A stretch of DNA of 64,000 nucleotides from Micrococcales bacterium (GTDB lineage: Bacteria; Actinomycetota; Actinomycetes; Actinomycetales; Cellulomonadaceae): contig WQWY01000006.1 in NCBI GenBank assembly GCA_009785115.1, positions 1 through 64,000 of the forward strand. Direction: 5' to 3'. Shown here piece after piece: positions 28,721 to 38,287 of the stretch (position 1 is the stretch's first letter; every line of letters begins with the position of its first letter). Position numbers and translations under genes: made by a program. Under the pieces are notes generated by a model that ran no database searches, was not told the DNA's origin, and saw nothing but the letters and a program-made list of their open reading frames with translations.

Positions 28721-30298
28721 TCACCGCTCGGCCGTGCTGCGGCGACCGAGCGCCACCAGCACGATCCCCAGCAGGAAGGTCGCGCCCGTCAGGGCCTTCA
28801 TCATCGAGGTCTCGGCCCCGGTGTCCGCCAGAGCGGTCGTGCCTGGAGCGGCGAGAACCTGGGAGTACGGTTCCTCGTCGAGCGGGTAGAGGGCCGCCGT
28901 CAGGACGCCAGGCAGCACCACGGAGATCACGTCGTCTGTCGACGGGTCCTCCGGCGCTGTGCCGGTCGAAGAGCCGGACGAGGTCAGGTCGCCCGGAGGC
29001 TCGGAGCCGCCGGGAGTCTCGGCCCCTGGGGTCGTGAGCGGCTTGTGGCTGATCACCGTGCAGATGATCTTCTCGCCCGGGTAGACCGCGGCGGTGAAGC
29101 CCAGGGCGCCGTAGTCGTCCACCGCGACAGCCGTACCGTCGGGGTGCCGCACGCAGTACGTGTTCTTGCCCTCCTGCTTGAGCAGGGTGTACCCGTCCTG
29201 CTGGGTCAGCGTGACGTTGAGCGACGCCATCGTGTCGGCGGCGAAGCCCACCGCGAAGTCCACCTCGCCGACCTCCTCCGCCGTGCTCCCCGAGACGTCG
29301 GGCAGCGTGACGTCGGCCGACGAGGTCTCGATGTCGAAGACCCAGCCGCCCGCGAGGGTCGCGGTGGTGATGTCGGGCCCGGTCGCGGTCTTCTTGATCA
29401 CGGTCAGCGATGCCGGGTTGAGAGAGGGTCCGGTGGTCGGTGGGGTGACCTCGGGCAGCACGTGCCCGGGGTCGAGGTACCACTGCTGGTAGAGGCTCTC
29501 GAGCTGCTCCGTGGTGAAGTCCTCGTAGCAGATCGTCGGACGCTCCCCGGCGAAGTACCGGGAGGAGGGGCCGCTGGACTGCCAGCCGTCGGTCTTCCTG
29601 GCCAGACCACCAGCGGCGTACCACTCGTCGTAGGCGGCGTCGACGACAGCCCAGTCGATGCAGTCGCCAGGCTCGAGGTCCGTCCAGTGGAACGACGTGC
29701 TCAGGACGTTCTCGCCGTGGAGGTAGTAGCCGAGGAGGCCGATGCTCTTCCTGACCTCTACGGCATCGCTCGCCGGTGGTGCCGGACGCTCGCTACCGAC
29801 GCCCGGGAAGAGCGAGACATAAGAGATCGCCGGGGTGTTGCCGCCGGGGTTCACCAGGATCCCTGGGGCGCTGATGGTCACGGTGTCGCCGGCCGCGAAC
29901 CGGTATTCGAAGCGGCAGACGGTGTGGGCGGGGCCACCGTCGATCACGATGTTGCTGATCGGGTACCTGGCGGCGTCGTACTCAGGGCCGAAGGTCAGGG
30001 TGATGGTTCTCCCGTTGTCGCTGAAGGCCCATGACAGGTGGGGGAGGTGGCCGGTGACCCAGTTCGCACCCGCGATCTTGCCGTGACCGCCTGTCTCGGT
30101 CGGGTCGCCGGTGTTGCCCTCGACCTGAGGGCCGCACGTGACCGAGCCTGGGTTGCCGCTCAGGGCGACCGAAGACGGCGCGGTGATGACCTGGCCCGGT
30201 AGAGAGGCCGCTGTGATCATCGCCGCTGCCAAGCATGTTGCGAGCGCGGCCCCGATTCGCTGACCTCTTGAGGCGCGCTGCCTCTTCCTCGTCGACAC
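28721..30298 (-). CDS. secreted surface protein, paralogue of 27119-28417, with LAXTG (LADTG) sorting signal (paralogue 2)
   Basis: shared NPGGNTPAISY and SLTVIKK...GGWVFDIETSSADVTLPD segments; C-term ALADTGAETSMMKALTGATFLLGIVLVALGRRSTAER. Confidence 0.8.
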   Translation of the reverse strand: MSTRKRQRASRGQRIGAALATCLAAAMITAASLPGQVITAPSSVALSGNPGSVTCGPQVEGNTGDPTETGGHGKIAGANWVTGHLPHLSWAFSDNGRTITLTFGPEYDAARYPISNIVIDGGPAHTVCRFEYRFAAGDTVTISAPGILVNPGGNTPAISYVSLFPGVGSERPAPPASDAVEVRKSIGLLGYYLHGENVLSTSFHWTDLEPGDCIDWAVVDAAYDEWYAAGGLARKTDGWQSSGPSSRYFAGERPTICYEDFTTEQLESLYQQWYLDPGHVLPEVTPPTTGPSLNPASLTVIKKTATGPDITTATLAGGWVFDIETSSADVTLPDVSGSTAEEVGEVDFAVGFAADTMASLNVTLTQQDGYTLLKQEGKNTYCVRHPDGTAVAVDDYGALGFTAAVYPGEKIICTVISHKPLTTPGAETPGGSEPPGDLTSSGSSTGTAPEDPSTDDVISVVLPGVLTAALYPLDEEPYSQVLAAPGTTALADTGAETSMMKALTGATFLLGIVLVALGRRSTAER

Positions 30299-30432
30299 TG
30301 TTCTCACTTTCCTCTGCTGTCGTGTCGGACAGGGGCTGTCTGCCCGGGGCTGCCGGAACCAGACAGATGGGGGATCGCAGGGACACGGTGCGCCCGAGAG
30401 GGCCGACGCCCGCCGTGCGGGCGGGCCAGGCC

Positions 30433-30596
30433 GTCGACAACGTCCTTGTTATCGTGAACGAGCACGATGGGGACGATGGGAGCCCTCCTTCTCAGTCTCG
30501 GGACCATGTCATCCCATGTATCGACGTGAGAGGGAAGTGGCAACAGTCCCTGAGATGGAGATCGTGTAAAGATCCCATGAATGCGCGGCTGTGCGA
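30433..30596 (-). repeat. 164-bp conserved non-coding block upstream of surface protein 2 (copy 2)
   Basis: ungapped match to 28531-28694. Confidence 0.85.
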
Positions 30597-30621
30597 GACC
30601 TCCCGCCCTCCCAGGGACGAC

Positions 30622-30659
30622 GAAGGCCCTGACCGGTGAACCACCAGGTCAGGGCCTTC
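30622..30659. terminator. 13-bp perfect-arm hairpin
   Basis: gaaggccctgacc / ggtcagggccttc. Confidence 0.75.
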
Positions 30660-30704
30660 CGTCAGAGGAGAGACCCTCCCCACCCCGACTCCCGAGTCGG
30701 AACA

Positions 30705-30796
30705 GACCACACGAAGACCGGGAACCGGTCGAGAGGGAGGTCCGGGGGGAACATCCCGGGCGGGGCGTGGGGGCAGCGCCCCCACAGAACATGACG
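30705..30796. repeat. 92-bp tRNA-downstream repeat, copy 2
   Basis: gaccacacgaagaccgggaaccggtcgag...gcagcgcccccacagaacatgacg; matches 7163-7254. Confidence 0.75.
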
Positions 30797-30838
30797 AGGG
30801 CGACGAGGCTTGCCTTCGGCAAGCACACGTCGCCCTCG
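30795..30838 (-). terminator. hairpin 3' of tRNA-Pro
   Basis: cgagggcgacg..gcttgcc ttcg ggcaagc..cgtcgccctcg. Confidence 0.7.
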
Positions 30839-30844
30839 ATCTTG

Positions 30845-30918
<74 letters not shown>

Positions 30919-31001
30919 TGAAGCCGGACCAGCATAGCCGATCCCTGAGGTTGCCCGTCATCCGAGGCCTTGGGGTGGGCGGCCTCTCGAGGTTCGGCAG
31001 G

Positions 31002-31937
31002 TCAGCCAGCGACGGGGACCAGGCGGAGCAGGGTTGCCTCCGGGCGGCAGGCGAAGCGGACCGGGGTGTAGGGGGAGGTGCCCAGACCCGCGCTGACGTG
31101 CAGCCACATCGACCCCGCGCCGCCGCGACGGTCGGGCCGTGCCCCGGGCCAGCCGTTCAGGCCCTTGGCGCGTCGGGTGTCCAGGTCGCAGTTTGTCGTC
31201 AGCGCGCCGTACCCGGGCACGGCCAGCTGCCCGCCGTGGGTGTGCCCGGCGAGGGCCAGGTCCACGCCGTCGGCGACGAACGCGTCGAGCACCCTGCGGT
31301 ATGGGGCGTGCGTCACGCCGACGTGCAGGTCTGTGTCTGTCTGCGGGTTCGTGCCTGTCCGCGGGGCGGGGTCGGGCATCTGGTCGCGGTCCAGGTGGGC
31401 GTCGTCGGTGCCGACGAGGGTGAGGTGCCGTCCGTCCACGTCCAGGGTCGCCCGTCGGTTGGACAGGTCGCGCCAGCCTGCCGAGGTGAACCGGTCGACC
31501 ATCTCGCGCCACGGCAGCTCGACCTCGCCGCCCGGTGCGAGACGAGCGTCGTCGCGCAGGTAGCGCACAGGGCTCTTCAGGCGCGGTGCGTGGTAGTCGT
31601 TCGAGCCGAGGACGAACACGCCCGGACGGGCCAGGTGCGGCTCCATCGCCCGCAGCATCGTGGACATCGCGTCCGGGTGCGCCCAGAGGTCGCCGGTGGA
31701 GACCACCAGGTGCGGGTCCAGGACGTCCAGGTCGCGCACCCAGTCCACGAGGCGGGTGCTGCGTGGGGTCAGGTGCAGGTCGGACAGGTGCAGCACCCGC
31801 AGCTCGTCCTGACCCGGGGCGAGGACGGGCACGTCGACGGCCCGCAGCACGTACCAGCGGGCCTCGACCAGCGCCCAGGCGAGAGCGCCGGCACCGACGC
31901 CGACCGCTGCGCCGAGCAGGCGCGCGGAGCGCGTCAT
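31002..31937 (-). CDS. metallophosphoesterase (calcineurin-like)
   Basis: LRVLHLSDLHLTPRS; VSTGDLWAHPD; GSNDY; LALAGHTHGGQLAVP. Confidence 0.93.
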   Translation of the reverse strand: MTRSARLLGAAVGVGAGALAWALVEARWYVLRAVDVPVLAPGQDELRVLHLSDLHLTPRSTRLVDWVRDLDVLDPHLVVSTGDLWAHPDAMSTMLRAMEPHLARPGVFVLGSNDYHAPRLKSPVRYLRDDARLAPGGEVELPWREMVDRFTSAGWRDLSNRRATLDVDGRHLTLVGTDDAHLDRDQMPDPAPRTGTNPQTDTDLHVGVTHAPYRRVLDAFVADGVDLALAGHTHGGQLAVPGYGALTTNCDLDTRRAKGLNGWPGARPDRRGGAGSMWLHVSAGLGTSPYTPVRFACRPEATLLRLVPVAG

Positions 31938-34327
31938 CCGCCGCCCTGCCCCTGGTCGGCCGCCGGTGCGGGCGGCTGCCCGTTGGAGATGCTCAGGGTG
32001 ATGGTGGAGCCCGCCGTCGCCGAGGTGGCCGACTGTGCGCCCACCGTGTTGACGGGGTGGTTCGAGGCGATCTGCTCAGGTGCGACCGCGACGGTGAACC
32101 CCGCGGCTCGGAGAGCCTCTGTCGCCGAGGCCACCGAGCGCCCGAGGACGTTCGGCACCGGGAGCTGCTTGCCGTGGATCAGGTCGTTCGAGCCGGCGCC
32201 GAAGCCGGGGTTGTCCACGCCGTCGTCCAGCGCCGGGACCATGAACCGCTTCCACGTCGCCCCGGCGATGGTGGAGCCGTAGACGATCCCGTACCGCCTG
32301 TCACCGATGGTCTTGCGGTTGGGGGAGACGAAGCCGGTGAGGCTGCCGGAGACGACCACCGCCGTGGAGAGCCGCGGCGTGTAGCCGACGAACCAGGTGT
32401 ACTCGTTGTTGTTCGAGGTGCCCGTCTTGCCCGCGGCGGGGAAGCCGGGGCCGCCGACGCCCCTCATGGTGCCCCCCCAGACGCCCGACAGCGCGTGGTT
32501 CATGGTGTTGGCCACCGCTGGGCTTATCGTCTGGGTGCAGTCGGCCGTCGGGATCGGCAGCTCGACACCGTCAGGGTCGACGACCCTGAGGATCGCGACC
32601 GGCTTGCAGTACGTGCCTCCGGAGCCGAAGGCCGCGAACGCCCCGGCGATCGCCAGCGTGGTCGTGTTGTCGGTCCCGATGACGTTCGCGGGGAAGACCC
32701 GGAAGTTCTCGCCGTTCTTCGCCTGGGTCACGCCCAGGTCAGCGGCGTTCTGCATGATGTCGCACAGGTCGAGCCGCTCGGCCATCGACATGAACCCCAG
32801 GTTCACCGAGCTCCTGGTGGCCTCGGACACCGTCATCATCCCGCCGGGGGAGCCCGCGACGTTCTTCATGTTGAAGGTGCCGCGGCCGAAGCCGCCCTGG
32901 CAGCGTGCCGAGAAGTCTGAGTAGTTGAAGGTGCCCTTCGACCCGTTGACGACGTCGCTCAGCGAGCGGCCGCTCTCCAGCCAGGTCAGCAGCGTGAACA
33001 CCTTGAAGGTCGAGCCAGGCTGGAAGCCCTGGTTCAGGTAGTACGGGTAGGCGACGTTGAGGTTGATCGCCGTCTCGCCGGGCACGTCGGTCTTGTTCGG
33101 GACGTAGCGGGTGCTCTGGGCCAGCGCCTTGACCTGCCCGGTGCCCGGCTCGACGACGGCCATGGCCTGCACCACGCCGGAGGGGTCCCCGATCGGGACC
33201 GTGCGGGTGACCTCCTCGAAGGCGTGGGTCTGCACCCGCGGGTCCAGCGTCGTGGTGATCGTCAGGCCACCTCGGTTCAGCTTGGCCCTGCGCTCCTCCG
33301 CCGTCGCGCCGAAGGCGGGGTCCTTGACGATGATCTTGGTGACCCAGTCGCAGAAGTACCCGGACCCGGCGACGATCTCCTCCGCGACCTGGCAGCCCTG
33401 CTTGACCTGCGAGACGCGCAGGGTGTCGACCAGCGGGGTCGCCAGACCGCGCTCGTACTCCTCGGCGGTGATGTAGTCCTGCTGGTACATCACCATGAGG
33501 ACGGTGTCGCGCCGGTTCTCGGCAGCCTCGGGCTCGCCACGGGTCGGGTCCCACCTCACCGGGTTCTGGGTGATCCCGGCGATCGTGGCGGCCTCGATGT
33601 AGTCCAGGTCCTTGGCCGGCTTGCTGAAGTAGTACTGGGCGGCGCTCTCCGCGCCGTATACCGACCTGGCCCCGAACTGGGCGATGTTCAGGTACTTCTC
33701 GAGGATCTGGTCCTTGTCGTCACGCTGCTCGAGCGCGATGGCGAGCCGCGCCTCGCGCAGCTTGCGCGCGTAGCCCTCGGCGCCCTCGGAGGCGACCGCC
33801 GTCTCGTAGGCGGCCTGTCGCTCGGCCTCGGTGGTGGCCTCGGCCAGCGCCTGCTCGATGAGCACGTTCTTCACGTACTGCTGGGTGATCGTCGAGGCGC
33901 CCTGCTGCTGCTGGCTCAGACCCAGCGCCGACACCGCCAGCGCCCGGGTCATCCCCTGGGGGTCGACGCCGTTGTGCTGGTAGAAGCGCCTGTCCTCGGT
34001 GGCGATGACAGCGTTCTGGAGGTGGATCGAGATCTCCGACAGCGGGACCACCACGCGGTTCTGCGCGTAGAACGTCGCCAGGAGGGTGCCGTCGGCCGCG
34101 AGGATCTCCGACTTCTCGGGGAGGGCGTCCTCCTGGAGCTCTGTCGGCAGCTCCTCGAAGGTGGCGGCCGCCAGCTCGGTGCCGACGTTCAGCGCCCCGA
34201 CGGCAGGCAGCGCCAGACCCGCCGCGACGACCCCGCCGAGCGAGGCGAGCAGGACGAAGGTCGCGACGAGACCGACGGAGGTGAGCGGGCGCACGGAGGT
34301 GGCTGAGGGGCGGATCGAGCGTGGCAC
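31934..34327 (-). CDS. bifunctional penicillin-binding protein (transglycosylase/transpeptidase) with PASTA domain
   Basis: ATEDRRFYQHNGVDPQGMTRA; QGASTITQQYVKN; PGSTFKVFT; AGKTGTSNNNEYTWFVGYTP; C-terminal PASTA. Confidence 0.95.
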   Translation of the reverse strand: MPRSIRPSATSVRPLTSVGLVATFVLLASLGGVVAAGLALPAVGALNVGTELAAATFEELPTELQEDALPEKSEILAADGTLLATFYAQNRVVVPLSEISIHLQNAVIATEDRRFYQHNGVDPQGMTRALAVSALGLSQQQQGASTITQQYVKNVLIEQALAEATTEAERQAAYETAVASEGAEGYARKLREARLAIALEQRDDKDQILEKYLNIAQFGARSVYGAESAAQYYFSKPAKDLDYIEAATIAGITQNPVRWDPTRGEPEAAENRRDTVLMVMYQQDYITAEEYERGLATPLVDTLRVSQVKQGCQVAEEIVAGSGYFCDWVTKIIVKDPAFGATAEERRAKLNRGGLTITTTLDPRVQTHAFEEVTRTVPIGDPSGVVQAMAVVEPGTGQVKALAQSTRYVPNKTDVPGETAINLNVAYPYYLNQGFQPGSTFKVFTLLTWLESGRSLSDVVNGSKGTFNYSDFSARCQGGFGRGTFNMKNVAGSPGGMMTVSEATRSSVNLGFMSMAERLDLCDIMQNAADLGVTQAKNGENFRVFPANVIGTDNTTTLAIAGAFAAFGSGGTYCKPVAILRVVDPDGVELPIPTADCTQTISPAVANTMNHALSGVWGGTMRGVGGPGFPAAGKTGTSNNNEYTWFVGYTPRLSTAVVVSGSLTGFVSPNRKTIGDRRYGIVYGSTIAGATWKRFMVPALDDGVDNPGFGAGSNDLIHGKQLPVPNVLGRSVASATEALRAAGFTVAVAPEQIASNHPVNTVGAQSATSATAGSTITLSISNGQPPAPAADQGQGGG

Positions 34328-34681
34328 GGCACCAGGGTAGCTACCTGTCGCGGCGGGGAGGCGGTCGAACCCGGGCGTGGGACGACCTTGCACCAGACCT
34401 GCACACCGCAGCGAGCGCGGAGGTCGCTCGTCTGGCCCAGGCGATCACCCACGAGCACGGCCGGGTCGCTCGAACGGGTGGGCGCTCGAGGCGGATCGGG
34501 ACAGTTCTGTCGTCCATATGATCGAGCTTGGGCGCTGTGTCCCCAAAAATGGGGTCCAAATCACTCGAATCGACCCCCGAACGGGTGCTCCCGCTGGGGT
34601 ACCTTTGCGGACTAAAGTCCTCTTGGCTGGTCAGAACGACCGGCACACCGATGAGGTGACAGACGGGGGAGGTTAGATACG

Positions 34682-34972
34682 GTGACTCCGTTCTCGGGGG
34701 ACGGGCACTGGTCAGCCGGGGCCAGCTGTGGTGCCGGGGGTGCGTCACCAGACGCTCTCTTCGTGGAGGGTTCGGCGCAGCGTGAGGCGCGCGTCATCTG
34801 CCACGACTGTCCAGTACGTCTCGAGTGTCTGGCAGACGCTCTGGACAGCCGGATGGACTTCGGCGTCTGGGGCGGCATGACCGAGCGGGAACGACGCGCG
34901 CTGCTGCGTCGTCGTCCCGAGGTCCGGTCGTGGCACGACGAGCTCGTGGGCTCGACCGCACAGGTCGTGTGA
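34682..34972 (+). CDS. WhiB-family (Wbl) transcriptional regulator
   Basis: C...CHDCPVRLECLADALDSRMDFGVWGGMTERERRALLRR. Confidence 0.92.
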   Translation: MTPFSGDGHWSAGASCGAGGASPDALFVEGSAQREARVICHDCPVRLECLADALDSRMDFGVWGGMTERERRALLRRRPEVRSWHDELVGSTAQVV

Positions 34973-35019
34973 ACGTGCTCGTCGCTCGTGGGGGGCGAGA
35001 CTCCCGATAGGCTGCGGTC

Positions 35020-35175
35020 GTGGCTGTTCGTTGGGAGTACGTGACCGTCCCGCTCATCGTCCACGCGACGAAGACGATCCTCGACCAGTGGGGTGCGGAC
35101 GGGTGGGAGCTCGTCCAGGTCCTCGATGGTGAGACCGGCTTGGTGGCGTACCTGAAGCGCCCGGTCGAGCAGTGA
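35020..35175 (+). CDS. DUF4177-like small protein
   Basis: GTG start: (M)AVRWEYVTVPLIVHATKTILDQWGADGWELVQVLDGETGLVAYLKRPVEQ*; 51 aa, below the ORF-track cutoff; GTGA overlap with next gene. Confidence 0.8.
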   Translation: MAVRWEYVTVPLIVHATKTILDQWGADGWELVQVLDGETGLVAYLKRPVEQ

Positions 35176-35666
35176 CCGTCGCCGAGCGTCTGGACAGGCT
35201 CGGTCTGACGCTGCCCACGGTCGTCGCGCCGGTCGGTGCCTACGTCCCGGCGCTGCGCACCGCGGACCACGTCTGGACCTCGGGCCAGCTCCCCTTCGTG
35301 GACCGAGAGCTGCCCGTGGTCGGCAGGGTCGGCGACGGTGCCGGCCTGGTCGTCCCTGACGAGGCCGCCGCGCTGGCTCGCGTCGCCGCGCTCAACGCGG
35401 TCGCGGCGGTCGCGGCGCTGCTCGGTGCTGAGCGTGACGAAGAACCCGTCGTCGCGCTCGAGAGGGTGGTCCGGGTGGTCAAGGTCACCGGCTTCGTGGC
35501 CAGCGACCCAGGCTTCACGGCGCAGCCGAAGGTGCTCGACGCGGCCAGCACCCTGCTGCACGAGATCTTCGGCGACGCTGGCGTCCACGTGCGCTCGGCC
35601 GTCGGCGTGGCGGTGCTGCCCCTGGGCTCGCCGGTCGAGATCGAGCTCGTGGTCGAGGCGCCCTGA
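35172..35666 (+). CDS. RidA family protein
   Basis: RLGLTLPTVVAPVGAYVPALRTADHVWTSGQLPF...VVRVVKVTGFVASDPGFTAQPKVLDAAS. Confidence 0.9.
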   Translation: MTVAERLDRLGLTLPTVVAPVGAYVPALRTADHVWTSGQLPFVDRELPVVGRVGDGAGLVVPDEAAALARVAALNAVAAVAALLGAERDEEPVVALERVVRVVKVTGFVASDPGFTAQPKVLDAASTLLHEIFGDAGVHVRSAVGVAVLPLGSPVEIELVVEAP

Positions 35667-35702
35667 CGGTTGTGCTCTGACGACCAGCCGGCGTGTCCGG
35701 CG

Positions 35703-36401
35703 CTAGCGCGCGCGGTTCTCCAGCCGCTCCACGTCCAGCAGGATGACGGCTCGTGGCTCGCGCACCAGCCACCCGCGCTGTGCGAACTCACCGAGAGACT
35801 TGTTCACGGTCTCCCGGGAGGCTCCGACCAGCTGAGCGAGCTCGACCTGCGTCAGGTCGTGGTTGACGTGGATGCCCTCCGCGGTCGGCTCTCCGAACCG
35901 CTCGGACAGGTCGAGCAGAGCACGGGCCACCCTGCCGGGCACGTCGGAGAACATCAGGTCGGAGAGGGTCTCGGTGGTGCGCCGCAGGCGGTGGGCCAGC
36001 GCCTGCAGCAGGTGCAGCGCGACCGTCGGATTCTCGTGCAGCCACGCGGTGAGGCGCTCGCGATCGAGCGTCAGCAGGACGACGGTGTCGGTCAGCGGCA
36101 TCGCCGACGACGTGCGGGGGCCCGGGTCGAACAGAGAGAGCTCGCCGAGCATGTCGCCGGGGCCGAGCACGGTGAGCAGGTTCTCCCGGCCGTCGCCGGC
36201 GTGGCGGACGAGCTTGATCTTGCCCTCGCAGACGACGTACAGCCGGTCCCCGGGCTCGGCCTCGTCGAAGAGGGTCACGCCATCGCCGCGCTCCAGCTCG
36301 ACGGTCGTCATCATGTCGATGAGCGCGGCGGTCGCCTGCCGATCCAACCCGGCGAAGATCGGGGCGCGCAGCACCACGTCGTCAACCACCGAATCCACCA
36401 T
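35703..36401 (-). CDS. Crp/Fnr family transcriptional regulator
   Basis: cNMP-binding domain GDRLYVVCEGKIKLVRHAGDGRENLLTVLGPGDMLGELSLFDPGPRTSSA and HTH LTQVELAQLVGASRETVNKSLGEF. Confidence 0.94.
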   Translation of the reverse strand: MVDSVVDDVVLRAPIFAGLDRQATAALIDMMTTVELERGDGVTLFDEAEPGDRLYVVCEGKIKLVRHAGDGRENLLTVLGPGDMLGELSLFDPGPRTSSAMPLTDTVVLLTLDRERLTAWLHENPTVALHLLQALAHRLRRTTETLSDLMFSDVPGRVARALLDLSERFGEPTAEGIHVNHDLTQVELAQLVGASRETVNKSLGEFAQRGWLVREPRAVILLDVERLENRAR

Positions 36402-36520
36402 CCGTCCATCGCGAGCGGGGGCACCGGGAGAGCCGGTCGGGCTCCCACTCTACGGCGTGGCGCGGGCCGTCCGCCCTCCTCCTGCACAGAGCTCACCCGT
36501 CACACGTCTAGGCTGCGAGA

Positions 36521-37219
36521 GTGAGGACCATGGCGGACGAGACCCCTCTGGCGCGCACCCGCCGCGCGCGGCGCATCCACCGGGCGCTGGCGCAGCGGTA
36601 CCCCGACGCCCGCTGCGAGCTCGACCACGCCGACCCCTTCCAGCTGCTGGTCGCCACGGTGCTGTCCGCGCAGACCACCGACGTGCGGGTCAACCTCACC
36701 ACCCCTGAGCTGTTCGCCAGGTTCCCCGACCCTGCCACGATGGCCGCCGCCGACCCGAGCGAGCTCGAGGAGATCCTGCGCCCGACGGGCTTCTTCCGCG
36801 CCAAGACGCGATCGGTCCAAGGGCTGTCGGTGGCCCTGGTCGAACGGTTCGGCTCCCAGGTGCCCCGCCGCATGGACGACCTCGTCACGCTGCCCGGGGT
36901 AGGCCGCAAGACCGCGAACGTCGTGCTCGGCAACGCCTTCGGCGTGCCCGGGCTCCCGGTAGACACCCACGTGAAGCGGCTCGCTCGCCGCATGGGCCTG
37001 ACCGTGGCCGACGAGCCGGCGGACATCGAGACCGACCTGTGCGCGCTCGTCGAGCGCAAGGACTGGACCATGTTCAGCCACCGGATGATCTTCCACGGCC
37101 GTCGCACCTGCTTCGCACGGAACCCCGCCTGCGGAGCCTGCCCGGTCGCGCGGGAGTGCCCGTCGGCGGGGATCGGCCAGACCGACCCGGTCAAGGCCGC
37201 CGCGATGCTGAAGGGCTAG
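36521..37219 (+). CDS. nth: endonuclease III
   Basis: Hh[36 protein letters not shown]; 4Fe-4S cysteines. Confidence 0.96.
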   Translation: MRTMADETPLARTRRARRIHRALAQRYPDARCELDHADPFQLLVATVLSAQTTDVRVNLTTPELFARFPDPATMAAADPSELEEILRPTGFFRAKTRSVQGLSVALVERFGSQVPRRMDDLVTLPGVGRKTANVVLGNAFGVPGLPVDTHVKRLARRMGLTVADEPADIETDLCALVERKDWTMFSHRMIFHGRRTCFARNPACGACPVARECPSAGIGQTDPVKAAAMLKG

Positions 37220-37270
37220 CAGCGCCGAGAGGTCTGAGCGGCGCGCGACGTGGTGAGGGTCGGGCGATGC

Positions 37271-38215
37271 TCAGGGGTCGAGCGGCGCCACCTGCGTCAA
37301 CCAGCCGACGAGCAGCTCGGTGACCAGGTCCGGCGCCTGCTCGGCCGGGAAGTGACCGGCCCGGGTGACGGTCTCGAAGCGGTAGCCCTGGGTGAAACGG
37401 GCGACCTCGGGGGCGGTCAGCCCGGCGCGGGCCGCCGGGCGCAGGCCGTCGCGCGAGCCGTGCACCTGGAGCACCGGCACCGGACGTGCGGCGTTGAGGC
37501 TGGCGCGCAGCCGTGCGCCGTCGGTGCGTGGGGTGGAGCGGACCAGCCAGCGCAGCTGTTCGAGCTGGCTGTGCGCGGCGAACGGCACCCGCAGCGCGTC
37601 GCGGTACATCGCCAGGGTGTCGGCGTCGGGCCAGCCGGGCACCCCTCCCCAACGAGCCAGCAGCCTGGGCAGCAGGTCGCCGTGGGTCAGCGAGCGCTCA
37701 GGCAGGCCGGGAAGCTGGGCGTAGGCCAGCCCGCGCAGCGCGCCGGGCGCCACCGCGGTGCGCGGATCGCCGTCCGGCCCGACCAGGCGCGGCGCGGCCA
37801 GCACGGCGACGGCGCTGACCACGTCGGGAGCCAGCGCGGGCAGCGCCCAGCACACGTCGCCCCCGGTCCCGGTGCCGATCACCACCGCGTCGTCGGCGCC
37901 CAGCGAGCGCACCACGCCCGACACGTCGGCCGCCAGCGTCGGCACGTCGTAGCCGCTCGGGGGCTTGTCCGAGGCACCGGTGCCCCGCAGGTCCATCGCC
38001 GCGACGCGGTAGCCGCTCTCGGCGAGCACGGCCAGCTGGTGGCGCCAGCTCCACCAGAACCCGAGCACCCCGTGCAGGAGGACGACCAGCGGAGCCTCGC
38101 GCTCGTCCGGGCCGACGACGGCCACGTGGAAGCGCGAGCCGTTCGCGGTGACGAAGCGATGACGCCACGGCCCGTCCACCAGCAGCACAGAAGCGTCGAC
38201 CGTCATCCGGGTCAA
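37271..38215 (-). CDS. alpha/beta hydrolase fold protein (nucleophile not conserved)
   Basis: PLVVLLHGVLGFWWSWRHQLAVLAESGYRVAAMDLRGTGASDKP; elbow VVIGTGTGGDV. Confidence 0.85.
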   Translation of the reverse strand: MTRMTVDASVLLVDGPWRHRFVTANGSRFHVAVVGPDEREAPLVVLLHGVLGFWWSWRHQLAVLAESGYRVAAMDLRGTGASDKPPSGYDVPTLAADVSGVVRSLGADDAVVIGTGTGGDVCWALPALAPDVVSAVAVLAAPRLVGPDGDPRTAVAPGALRGLAYAQLPGLPERSLTHGDLLPRLLARWGGVPGWPDADTLAMYRDALRVPFAAHSQLEQLRWLVRSTPRTDGARLRASLNAARPVPVLQVHGSRDGLRPAARAGLTAPEVARFTQGYRFETVTRAGHFPAEQAPDLVTELLVGWLTQVAPLDP

Positions 38216-38287
38216 CCTACCGTGCCCGTGCCGCGTCTGTCAGAATCGGCAGATGCCTGAGGACCCAGACGCGACGGTGGACAGCCA

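Noticed and set aside
28423-30543. Pair of similar small ORFs (PIVP.VLVHDN.DVVD...RGK) overlapping the 164-bp blocks, and a 28-codon MGSL.DL.LRDCC...IHGMTW.R. frame ending before GAAGGAGG
   Set aside because: Similarity is explained by DNA conservation of the block; most substitutions are non-synonymous and no convincing start/SD pairing was found. Kept only as an untested leader-peptide alternative.
34328-34681. AT-richer segment with ccccaaaaatgggg upstream of the WhiB gene, considered as a riboswitch
   Set aside because: Short palindrome only; no recognisable aptamer consensus. Likely an ordinary promoter region.
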